Below, one piece after another: positions 7,833 through 14,455 of a DNA stretch of 21,263 nucleotides. Both the position numbers and the translations under genes were made by a program. Source of the DNA: Polaromonas sp. UBA5171 (lineage in GTDB: Bacteria > Pseudomonadota > Gammaproteobacteria > Burkholderiales > Burkholderiaceae_C); the NCBI GenBank assembly GCA_002413395.1, contig DHWX01000034.1:1-21263 (forward strand), in the 5' to 3' direction. The notes under the pieces are model-generated. The model made no database searches. It saw only the letters and a program-made list of their open reading frames with translations, and was not told the DNA's origin. The stretch's first letter is position 1, and the number at the start of each line of letters is the position of its first letter.

Positions 7833-8449
7833 ACGCGCCTGGATTGAAGCTTCTTTTTCGTCAAAAACTGGAGCACACGCCAGCCCAGCAGAAGCGCAAC
7901 TATGGTGGCATAGACATACACTTCGCTGAAGTTGTTCTTGCCGGCGCGCATCCAGAAAAAATGCAGCAGTCCCAACCCTGCAATCAGGTAAATCAACTTG
8001 TGCAGCCATTGCCAGCGTTTGGCGCCCAGAGCCCTGATTGCGGCATTAAACGATGTGGCCGCCAGGGGCGTGAGCAGCACAAAGGCCGAAAATCCGACCA
8101 GGATGAAAGGTCGCTTGGCGATGTCTTTTGCAGTATCGGAAATATCGAATCCCATATCGAACCAGCCGTAGCTCAGCAAATGCATCACGACATAAAAATA
8201 TGCAAAAAGACCCAGCATGCGGCGAAAACGCGCCAACGCGGGTGTGCTGGTGATGACTCTCAAGGGCGTCACCGCCAGCACCAGACAAATAAAACGCAGC
8301 GTCCAGTCGCCCAGGGAGCGGATCAACGCCTCCGCCGGATTGGCACCCAACTGATTGCCCAGCGCAGCATAAAACAGCCAGCAAAAGGGCAGCAGACACA
8401 AGACAAACACGAGCGGCTTCGCCGCTGGATGAAGAAGCAGTCTGTTCAT
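7829..8449 (-). CDS. msrQ: Heme-binding membrane subunit MsrQ of the methionine sulfoxide reductase system
   Basis: MsrQ (formerly YedZ) is the inner-membrane b-heme protein that passes electrons to MsrP for repair of oxidised periplasmic methionines. The 206-residue product has about six membrane segments, for example LVFVLCLLPFCWLFYAA and LRFICLVLAVTPLRVI. The candidate heme-ligand histidines lie in VVMHLLSYGW and in HKLIYLIAGLGLLHFFWMR, as in the ferric-reductase-like family. I chose ATG 8447-8449 (MNRLLLHPAAKP) by family similarity. ATG 8453-8455, two codons upstream, is equally possible, and neither has a clear Shine-Dalgarno. It follows msrP by 64 bp on the same strand, as expected for msrPQ. 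Confidence 0.92.
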   Translation of the reverse strand: MNRLLLHPAAKPLVFVLCLLPFCWLFYAALGNQLGANPAEALIRSLGDWTLRFICLVLAVTPLRVITSTPALARFRRMLGLFAYFYVVMHLLSYGWFDMGFDISDTAKDIAKRPFILVGFSAFVLLTPLAATSFNAAIRALGAKRWQWLHKLIYLIAGLGLLHFFWMRAGKNNFSEVYVYATIVALLLGWRVLQFLTKKKLQSRRV

Positions 8450-8513
8450 GGGCATGATGCGGCCAGGAAAACAGGCCGCGCCGCGCAGGAGGCATACATC
8501 ACCCGGCCGACAC

Positions 8514-9512
8514 TCAGAACAACTTCTTGAGGTCCATGCCCGCGTACAACTGGGCGACTTGCGCCTCGTAACCATTGAACATCAGGGTTTTTCGCCGCTT
8601 GGCGAACAACCCGTCTTCGCCAATGCGCCGCTCGGTCGCCTGACTCCAGCGCGGGTGATCCACCGCGGGATTGACGTTGGAGTAAAACCCATATTCGCTG
8701 GCAGCCGCCTTGTTCCAGGCGGTGCGCGGTTCCTTGTCGGTAAAGCGGATATTGACGATGCTCTTGCCGCTCTTGAAACCATACTTCCAGGGCAGCACCA
8801 TCCGCACGGGCGCGCCGTTCTGGTTGGGCAATACCTCGCCGTACATGCCAAAGGTCAGCAGCGCCAGCGGGTGCATGGCTTCGTCCATGCGCAAGCCCTC
8901 CACGTACGGCCATTCGAGCACGCGGGAGCCCACATAAGGCATGGTTTTCGGATCGGCCAGAGTCACGAATTCGACGTACTTGGCGCTGCCAAGCGGCTCA
9001 ACCTTTTTTATCAGTTCGGACAGTGAATAGCCGACCCACGGAATGACCATGGACCAGCCTTCCACGCAGCGCAGGCGGTAAATCCGCTCTTCCTGCGGGC
9101 TGAGCTTGAGCAGGTCTTCCAGCGTCCAGATTTTGGGTTGCCTGACCAGGCCTTCCACCGCGACGGACCATGGTTTGGTCACCAGGATATGGGCGTTTTT
9201 GCCCGGGTCAGCCTTGTCAGTGCCAAATTCATAGAAATTGTTGTAACTGGTCGCCAGCTTGTAATCAGTGATTTTTTCCAGCGTCACAGCGCCGACAACG
9301 GCTGATTTGCCGCCGGGTAATGCCGCCAGCTTGCCTGGCTTTGGGGGGGTCTGCGCCAGCGCCTGCCGTCCCGCCCAGCTTGCCAGCGCCGCACCGGCTG
9401 CGCCCGTCGCCATCAGTTTGATCAACTCGCGGCGACCCTGGTAAATGGCCTGCGGCGTGATCTCGCTGGAATTAGGGTGGTCAAACCCGCTGGTATTGGT
9501 TTTGATGAGCAT
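8514..9512 (-). CDS. msrP: Periplasmic methionine sulfoxide reductase catalytic subunit MsrP
   Basis: MsrP (formerly YedY) is a molybdopterin enzyme that reduces methionine sulfoxide in periplasmic proteins using electrons from MsrQ. The 332-residue product has a twin-arginine export signal (GRRELIKLMATGAAGAALASW, about 27-47, cleavage near ALAQ). The sulfite-oxidase-like Mo-cofactor domain includes the molybdenum ligand C149 in YRLRCVEGWSMVIPW. Downstream motifs GAPVRMVLPWKYGFKSGKSI and FTDKEPRTAWN are typical of the family. The ATG is preceded by AAGGA at 8 nt. The enzyme folds with its cofactor in the cytoplasm before Tat export. In related genomes, as I recall, this gene follows resB-ccsB; here only a ccsB remnant remains upstream. 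Confidence 0.96.
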   Translation of the reverse strand: MLIKTNTSGFDHPNSSEITPQAIYQGRRELIKLMATGAAGAALASWAGRQALAQTPPKPGKLAALPGGKSAVVGAVTLEKITDYKLATSYNNFYEFGTDKADPGKNAHILVTKPWSVAVEGLVRQPKIWTLEDLLKLSPQEERIYRLRCVEGWSMVIPWVGYSLSELIKKVEPLGSAKYVEFVTLADPKTMPYVGSRVLEWPYVEGLRMDEAMHPLALLTFGMYGEVLPNQNGAPVRMVLPWKYGFKSGKSIVNIRFTDKEPRTAWNKAAASEYGFYSNVNPAVDHPRWSQATERRIGEDGLFAKRRKTLMFNGYEAQVAQLYAGMDLKKLF

Positions 9513-9584
9513 GGTGAAGTCCTTGAAATGTGCCTGTCATTTAGTCTGCACCAGTAGCTGCTTCTTACAGAGGTTCAAGTGGCG

Positions 9585-9785
9585 TTACCCTCGCCACAAT
9601 AAGATTCCGTAGCTGAACCGGCCCTTCATGAGCAGCATGTGAAGCCACGCGGCATAGTTGAGCCAAAACACAAGACCCAGGTTTCCCCTGGGATCCCAGC
9701 TCCAGTAGCCGCCCCAGGCGTCAGCGGCCCATAAAACGCCAAGCCCGGTGGCAATCGTAAAAAGGCAAAACCGACAGAGTGACAA
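9585..9785 (-). pseudogene. Decayed C-terminal remnant of ccsB (System II cytochrome c assembly)
   Basis: The readable stretch FTIATGLGVLWAADAWGGYW, followed by SWDP and then FWLNYAAWLHMLLMKG, is the WWD/heme-handling C-terminal part of CcsB/CcsA proteins. Intact family members are several hundred residues, and here only about 65 codons remain. Three lesions are visible. The residues before FTIA read VGFAF only in another frame, suggesting a lost T in a T-run. The expected DPKETW reads as DPRGNL in the main frame, while ETW is intact one frame over, so two compensating indels flank it. About 30 residues also seem missing between LLMKG and the final SYG. No resB gene is seen. It lies between the terminator of the cytochrome c4 gene and msrP. 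Confidence 0.75.
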
Positions 9786-9786
9786 G

Positions 9787-9819
9787 AAAAAAGCGGGGTT
9801 TCATCAGAAACGCCCGCTT
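9787..9819 (-). terminator. Rho-independent terminator downstream of cytochrome c4 gene
   Basis: On the minus strand AAGCGGG, a bulged C, GTTTC, loop TGAT, GAAAC and CCCGCTT form a 12-bp hairpin with one bulge, followed by TTTTCTTG. It lies about 100 bp after the cytochrome stop and should end its transcript before the ccsB remnant and msrPQ. msrP would then need its own promoter. Confidence 0.8.
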
Positions 9820-9921
9820 GGTAGGACTACCCTGGAAGACCGGGGTTCAATATTTACAAAGGTTTCGCGGATGTTCCCGGTAAAAATGAATCATCCTTGT
9901 GGCCAACCGCCTCAGCCTCAC

Positions 9922-10638
9922 TTAGTGCAAGCCGGCAACGTAATCGGCCAGCGCGCGAATTTCCCGGTCATTGAGTTTGGCGGCGACTTGGGTCATCTGC
10001 AGGCTGTTATTGCGGATACCGTCGCGAAACGCGGTCAATTGGGCCGCAGCGTATTCAGCATGCTGACCGCTCAGGCGCGGATACTGCGCAGGAATGCCGG
10101 CTCCATTGGGGCTGTGACAGCCGGCGCAAGCGGGAATCTGGCGATCAGCCACGCCGCCGCGATAAATGCGTTCACCCAGCGCCATCAGGTTCTTGTCCTT
10201 GGCAAAACCAGGTTGAGCTTTGTTGGTAGTGACCCAGTAGGCGATATTTTTCATGTCCTGATCGGAAAGCGTCGACGCAAAGCCCAGCATGATGGGGTTT
10301 TGACGCTTGCCGGACTTGAAGTCCTGCAATTGCTTGACCAGATATTCCGGGTGTTGCTGCGCCAGCTTAGGGAAGGTGGATGTTCCCGAGTTGCCGCCGA
10401 CGCCATGGCAAGCGACACATACCGCCGTAAAGCTGGCCTCACCCTTGGCCAGATCAGGCTTGGCCGCGATGCCGGGTGCAATGACAGCGGGCGCGGCAGC
10501 AACCGACGCAGCGGCAACGGGAGCGGGGACTGAAGCAGCACCGTTCACCGGCGCGGACGCAGCTTCGCCAGCGGCAAATGACGACATGGCTGGCAGGGCC
10601 AGAAAAGCGGCCAGCAGGAAAGTTAGGAACAGCTTCAT
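9922..10638 (-). CDS. Diheme cytochrome c4-type protein
   Basis: The 238-residue periplasmic electron carrier has a signal peptide (MKLFLTFLLAAFLALPAMSS, cleavage near FAA), then an Ala/Pro/Val-rich spacer (about 25-60) and two class I cytochrome domains. The heme-binding motifs are CVACH (74-78) and CAGCH (171-175). Candidate Met axial ligands follow in QNPIMLGFAS and NNSLQMTQVA. Two CXXCH domains with HGxGG and PxLxxQHxEY elements are the cytochrome c4 signature, and such proteins commonly donate electrons to terminal oxidases. I chose the ATG at 10636-10638 because the signal peptide begins there; residues encoded upstream look non-coding. The Ala-rich spacer may be a tether. It is divergent from engB. 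Confidence 0.92.
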   Translation of the reverse strand: MKLFLTFLLAAFLALPAMSSFAAGEAASAPVNGAASVPAPVAAASVAAAPAVIAPGIAAKPDLAKGEASFTAVCVACHGVGGNSGTSTFPKLAQQHPEYLVKQLQDFKSGKRQNPIMLGFASTLSDQDMKNIAYWVTTNKAQPGFAKDKNLMALGERIYRGGVADRQIPACAGCHSPNGAGIPAQYPRLSGQHAEYAAAQLTAFRDGIRNNSLQMTQVAAKLNDREIRALADYVAGLH

Positions 10639-10857
10639 ATCGGATGTTTTAATTGGGTTAGGGCACAAAACTTTGAACTTTCTGATTTTACAATGGCTTG
10701 AACACAACTCCGCCGGACGGGTCTTGTCAAAATAGCTTGCTAGATGCCACAGACTGATGGCAGATGCCTTTCTTGCCCGTTTCGTCGTTTTCGCGCACTG
10801 GCGCCGCGTGTCACCGAATTCCGACGTACACCAACACCCTCCAGGGACTGTCCGAGT

Positions 10858-11610
10858 ATGACCCCATCCGCCCCCCCATTGTCCCCCTTACCTCCATCAG
10901 CCGGGGGCAGCCCGCAAGCCATTGCAGGATCGTCCCTGCCAGATCCAAAAATCGCCATGGGTTGGCTGCACACCGCAAAATTTCTGACCACCGCCCCTGA
11001 ACTGAAGCACCTGCCGGGCCTGGAGGTCCCCGAAATCGCCTTTGTCGGCCGTTCCAACGCCGGCAAGTCCACCTGCATCAACACCTTGACGCAGCAACAC
11101 CGGCTGGCCTTTGCCTCCAAAACGCCGGGTCGCACGCAGAGCATCAACCTGTTCACGCTGGGCAAGCAGGGCGTGACAGATGCCGTGCTTGCCGACCTGC
11201 CAGGCTACGGCTATGCGGCGGTGCCCAAGGAAGCCAAATACCGCTGGCAACAGGTAATGGGCAACTACCTGCAAACGCGCGGCAACCTCAAGGCAGTGGT
11301 ACTGCTGTGCGACCCGCGTCTCGGCCTGACGGAACTTGATGAAGTACTGCTCGAAGTGATCCGACCGCGCGTGGTGGATGGGCTCAAGTTTCTGGTGTTG
11401 CTGACCAAATCAGACAAACTCAACAAGACCGAAGCAGCCAGGGCGCTGTCGATTGTGCGACTACAGGCGGGCGGCGGAGACGTCAAACTCTTTTCAGCGC
11501 TGAAACGCCACGGCGTGGAAGAAGTGGCCCAGCATTTGTGGGACTGGGCGCATCCGGCGGAAAAACCGGCTCGGGATAAAACCGGGATTCCCGGCGAAGG
11601 CGAAGAATAA
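10858..11610 (+). CDS. engB: Ribosome biogenesis GTP-binding protein EngB (YihA/YsxC)
   Basis: This is an essential GTPase of the TrmE-Era-EngA-EngB group that assists 50S subunit assembly. The 250-residue product has G1 GRSNAGKST, a switch region KTPGRTQSINLF, G3 DLPGYGYAAVP, G4 TKSDKLN and G5 SALKRHG. The start ATG 10858-10860 has AGGGA about 10 nt upstream. An earlier in-frame start at 10744 would add 38 low-complexity residues. The first 33 residues are Pro/Ser-rich, and conserved sequence begins at PDPKIAMGWLHTAKFLTTA, as in other Burkholderiales EngB. The C-terminus ends in a charged EGEE tail. It is divergent from the cytochrome c4 gene, a pairing I recall as common in Comamonadaceae. 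Confidence 0.95.
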   Translation: MTPSAPPLSPLPPSAGGSPQAIAGSSLPDPKIAMGWLHTAKFLTTAPELKHLPGLEVPEIAFVGRSNAGKSTCINTLTQQHRLAFASKTPGRTQSINLFTLGKQGVTDAVLADLPGYGYAAVPKEAKYRWQQVMGNYLQTRGNLKAVVLLCDPRLGLTELDEVLLEVIRPRVVDGLKFLVLLTKSDKLNKTEAARALSIVRLQAGGGDVKLFSALKRHGVEEVAQHLWDWAHPAEKPARDKTGIPGEGEE

Positions 11611-11615
11611 AAAGT

Positions 11616-11657
11616 GCCTTTGGCCCTTGTGAAATCTTCACATACAGAGACCAAGGC
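11616..11657 (+). other. Nested inverted repeats between engB and hydrolase gene
   Basis: The inner hairpin TGTGAA (11628-11633), loop ATC, TTCACA (11637-11642) sits inside an outer pair GCCTTTGG (11616-11623) and CCAAGGC (11651-11657) with one bulged T. No T-run follows. It could attenuate transcription into the next gene or be chance. Confidence 0.35.
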
Positions 11658-11666
11658 AATAGCCTC

Positions 11667-12485
11667 ATGATAGAAACCAGCTTGCAGACCCTGCCGCACG
11701 GCATCACCCTGTCGTGCCGCGCCGCAGGCACCAGGGGGCAGCCAGTACTGATGTTTCTGCACGGTTTCCCGGAAGCGGCCTTTGTCTGGGACGGCATGCT
11801 GGGCCACTTCGCAAAACCCGAAAACGGCGGCTATCGCTGCATCGCGCCCAATCTGCGTGGCTTTGAGCGCTCCAGTGCGCCCGCCGACGTTGCCACCTAC
11901 CGGCCCAAACACCTAGTGCAAGACATCGCAGCGCTGATTGCGCAGGAAGGCGGCCAACTGGCCTGCCTGGTGGCGCATGACTGGGGCGGAGCGGTGGCCT
12001 GGAATCTGGCGGCAGCGCAACCAGCCTACATGAATTTCCTGATTCGCCCTGACGCCGAAGCGTTACTGGCCGAAAACGATTTTCGCCGTCTGTGGGAATT
12101 CTTTACCCAGATGGGCGCCGTGGATGGCCCGCACCCGTGGCTCACCGAAGCCGTCAAGGTCCAATACCGGGCAGTTTGGGCACAAGGCTTGACCGGCCCC
12201 TGCAATTACTACCGGGCCTCACCCTTGCGCCCGCCCCGACCCGGGCCGCCGCACAACGATCCGGCTGCCGCCGCCGTGACGATCCCACGAGAAATGCTGG
12301 AAGTGATCCTTCCCACGCTGGTGATCTGGGCTACTGGCGACACCGCCCTGCCCCCTGCGCTGCTGAACGGACTGGATGACTTTGTGCCGCAGATGCTGCT
12401 GCGGCGGGTGGAAGGTGCCACGCACTGGATCATGCACGAACAGCCCGAACTGGTGGCGGGCTATCTGCAGCAATTCCTGCGTTGA
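11667..12485 (+). pseudogene. Epoxide-hydrolase-like alpha/beta hydrolase with a probable internal deletion
   Basis: The open frame of 272 codons has epoxide hydrolase/haloalkane dehalogenase features. The HGFPE motif is at 32-36, the nucleophile D105 lies in AHDWGGAVAW, the probable acid is D225 in WATGDTALPP, and the base is H253 in GATHWIMHEQP. In relatives, strand beta-6 and a conserved INSPHP-type loop of about 30 residues lie between the helix after the nucleophile and the AYMNFLIRPDAEALLAEND segment. Here AAAQP (to residue 119) runs straight into AYMNF (residue 120, base 12024). The frame is kept, but a core strand and the link to the cap domain are lost. It is therefore likely inactive, and I call it a probable pseudogene. 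Expression of a shortened protein remains possible. It starts 56 bp after engB. Confidence 0.7.
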
Positions 12486-12518
12486 GTACAAGCCTCATCA
12501 AGAAAATGAACCTTGTAC
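12486..12518. other. Inverted repeat between convergent genes
   Basis: GTACAAG (12486-12492) pairs with CTTGTAC (12512-12518), and inside it TCAT (12495-12498) pairs with ATGA (12506-12509) around a 7-nt loop. It sits between the convergent hydrolase and lpxL-like genes and could act as a bidirectional transcript end, although it lacks a T-run. Confidence 0.4.
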
Positions 12519-12526
12519 CCGTGAGC

Positions 12527-13423
12527 TCAATACAGCGCGGGCTCGCCCTTGGGCCGGGTCTTGAAGCGCTTGTGGACCCAATAGTACTGAGCTGGCATGG
12601 TGGCGATATAGTCCTGCAGGCGGGCGTTCATGAGGGCGGTATCCAGCACTAGGTCTTCGCCCGGAAAATCGTCCCAGGCCGGCAGCACCTGCACCTCGTA
12701 GCCGGTCGTGGTGAGGCGCGGTAGTAGCGGCACCACCCTGGCCCGGCCCAGCCGGGCAAAGCGCGACAGCGATGGCACGGTCGCCGTCGCAATGCCATAG
12801 AACGGCACAAACACCGAATCCTTAAGCCCAAAATCCATGTCGGGCAGCAAGTACAGCGGCTGCCCTTGGCGCAACGCGGCGACGATAGGTTTGACACCGT
12901 CGATCCGCCCAAACAGGCGCAAGTGGCCAAAGCGCTGTCGGCCCCGCAGTATCCATTGATCGGCCAGTTTATTCGACTGGTCGGTATAAATGGTCGTCGA
13001 TAACCGGGGAACCGTCAGGGCCACGCTCGCCCATGCCGCATCCAGCCCCACAAAATGCGGCAAAAAAATCACGGTCGGTCCAGTGCCAGCCAACTCATGA
13101 ACAGCACCCGTCAGCCGCACCCGCCGCTGCACCCACTCCTTGGGAGCATGCCACAGCCAGGCGCGATCCAGGAAAGCCTGCGCGAAACAGATGAATGTCT
13201 GTTTCGCCAACTGGCGTCGATCGGCCTCGGAACGCTCCGGGAAACACAAGGAAAGATTGGTCTGCACGACCCGTCGGCGCGACTCAACCAGGACATATAA
13301 AACCCGACCCAGCGCCGTGCCCAGGGCTCGCGTCCAGGACAGCGGCAAGGTGGCAAGCACCTGCATCATGACGATGCCGCTGCGGGTGATGAAACCGCTG
13401 GCAAGTTGATGGAGTGTCTTCAA
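12527..13423 (-). CDS. Lipid A biosynthesis acyltransferase (LpxL/HtrB family), second gene of pair
   Basis: This inner-membrane acyltransferase adds a secondary acyl chain to lipid A (Kdo2-lipid IVA or a later intermediate) using acyl-ACP. The 298-residue product has the catalytic HX4D motif HFVGLD, the segment LLPDMDFGLKDSVFVPFYG and the C-terminal YYWVHKRFKTRP typical of the family. I chose TTG 13421-13423 as start. It overlaps the TGA of the preceding gene as TTGA, has AAGGAAG 4 nt upstream, and gives MKTLHQLASGFITRSG, which restores the usual N-terminal length. ATG 13369 would be shorter and lacks a ribosome binding site; a start at 13465 would overlap by 46 bp. The overlap suggests coupled translation. 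Whether it is lauroyl- or myristoyl-specific cannot be told. Confidence 0.88.
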   Translation of the reverse strand: MKTLHQLASGFITRSGIVMMQVLATLPLSWTRALGTALGRVLYVLVESRRRVVQTNLSLCFPERSEADRRQLAKQTFICFAQAFLDRAWLWHAPKEWVQRRVRLTGAVHELAGTGPTVIFLPHFVGLDAAWASVALTVPRLSTTIYTDQSNKLADQWILRGRQRFGHLRLFGRIDGVKPIVAALRQGQPLYLLPDMDFGLKDSVFVPFYGIATATVPSLSRFARLGRARVVPLLPRLTTTGYEVQVLPAWDDFPGEDLVLDTALMNARLQDYIATMPAQYYWVHKRFKTRPKGEPALY

Positions 13424-14280
13424 GGAACTTCCTTGCGAGGGGTTTTGTAGCGCGCGTAAGCCCACAAATACTGCCCCGGCTGGCTCAGCACGATGGCCTC
13501 AATTGCTTGGTTGATCAGCGTCACAGCATGCAGCAGGTCAGATTTCCCGTGAGTTTGCAGATCCGCCACCGCAGGCCAGATTTTCAGAACATAGCCGCGT
13601 CCGCGCGGCAACCGTTCACAGCTCACGGGCAGCAGCGCCGCCCCGCTTTGCAAGGCAAGCCGGGCCGCCAGGGTCATGGTGTAGGCAGGTCGCCCAAAAA
13701 ATGGCGCCCAAAGCCCCAGGCCCTGCGGCGGCACCTGATCCGTGAGCATGGCCACCGCCTGATTGGCCTTGAGGGTCTTGTGCATCAGGCGAATGCCGCT
13801 GAGACTGGCCGGCAGGACGGTGAGCTTGGGCCGGTCACGGGCCATCCGCTCGAATTGCGCCAGCCAGGCCTTGCGGGCTGGCCGGTAAATGGCGATGATG
13901 GGGCCATACAACTCGGCCAGCGCCTGCGGCCCGAGCTCAAAGCTGCCGCAGTGGGGGCCGAAAAAAATCACCCCACGGCCCTGCGCAAACGCCTCGGCCA
14001 CATGCGGCTGGCCTTCAACCCGGACACCGGCCAGACACGACTGCGAGGCAGGCCGCAGCCACAGCTTGGGCAATTCGGCCACAAACCGCCCGGCCTCGGC
14101 GATAGCCGGCCGGGCCACCTCAAAGAGCAGACTGGCCTGCGCCACATTCGCCCGAAACTGCGCCCGGTAGCCCGGGCTCAAGGCCCAGACCAGCCAGCCG
14201 AGCGCGCCGCCCAGCCTATGCAGCGCGACCAGCGGCAACAGCGCAAAAACCCGAAATAGCAGGCGAACAAACCAAAGCAT
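13420..14280 (-). CDS. Lipid A biosynthesis acyltransferase (LpxL/LpxM family), first gene of pair
   Basis: The 286-residue paralogue of the following gene belongs to the lysophospholipid-acyltransferase-like LpxL/LpxM family. It has a hydrophobic N-terminal anchor (WFVRLLFRVFALLPLVALHR). The catalytic motif is HCGSFE, an HX4E variant of HX4D seen in this family. Later family segments are MLTDQVPPQGLGLWAPFFGRP and the C-terminal QYLWAYARYKTP. Two such enzymes in tandem would supply the two secondary acyl chains of hexa-acyl lipid A. The start ATG 14278-14280 lies 52 bp from the metK -10 element on the opposite strand, so the two promoters share a short divergent region. Its stop overlaps the next start in TTGA. 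Confidence 0.9.
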   Translation of the reverse strand: MLWFVRLLFRVFALLPLVALHRLGGALGWLVWALSPGYRAQFRANVAQASLLFEVARPAIAEAGRFVAELPKLWLRPASQSCLAGVRVEGQPHVAEAFAQGRGVIFFGPHCGSFELGPQALAELYGPIIAIYRPARKAWLAQFERMARDRPKLTVLPASLSGIRLMHKTLKANQAVAMLTDQVPPQGLGLWAPFFGRPAYTMTLAARLALQSGAALLPVSCERLPRGRGYVLKIWPAVADLQTHGKSDLLHAVTLINQAIEAIVLSQPGQYLWAYARYKTPRKEVP

Positions 14281-14309
14281 GGGTGCAGGGTGGATATTAA
14301 AAACTGCGG

Positions 14310-14338
14310 TAGGCAGAAAAAAAACAGCGCGATATAAT
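14310..14338 (+). promoter_or_regulatory. Sigma-70 type promoter of metK
   Basis: A perfect -10 TATAAT (14333-14338) is preceded by 17 bp and a -35-like TAGGCA (14310-14315, four of six matches to TTGACA). Transcription should start near 14345, within the left arm of the leader hairpin. Confidence 0.7.
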
Positions 14339-14340
14339 TA

Positions 14341-14449
14341 TTAATGTCGCCGAGTTATTGAACAACTTGCAGGGCGACATTAAACCAAACTGCTAAAGCG
14401 TTCGCCGAAGCACCCCAAACGGCAACGCGCCGACTAACCACATGGAGTG
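14341..14449 (+). promoter_or_regulatory. Structured 5' leader of metK (candidate cis-regulatory RNA)
   Basis: Two strong hairpins fill the leader. Hairpin 1 has an 11-bp perfect stem, TTAATGTCGCC (14341-14351) with GGCGACATTAA (14373-14383), around a 21-nt loop that can form an inner AGTT/AACT stem. If transcription starts near 14345, about 7-8 bp of this stem are in the RNA. Hairpin 2 is GCGTT-C-GCCG (14398-14407) with CGGC-AACGC (14420-14428), nine pairs and one bulged C. Its loop carries CACCCC (14411-14416), which can pair five of six bases with GGAGTG at 14444-14449, covering the ribosome binding site. I do not recognise a known SAM or SAH riboswitch class. Confidence 0.5.
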
Positions 14450-14455
14450 TACGCA

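Noticed and set aside
13414..14259. 281-codon plus-strand frame opposite the first lipid A acyltransferase gene
   Set aside because: It is a Gln/Arg/His-rich shadow of a GC-rich gene with a clear acyltransferase product on the other strand.
14341..14428. Known SAM-I, SAM-II or SAH riboswitch upstream of metK
   Set aside because: I could not match the conserved cores of these classes. The leader is reported only as an unclassified structured RNA.
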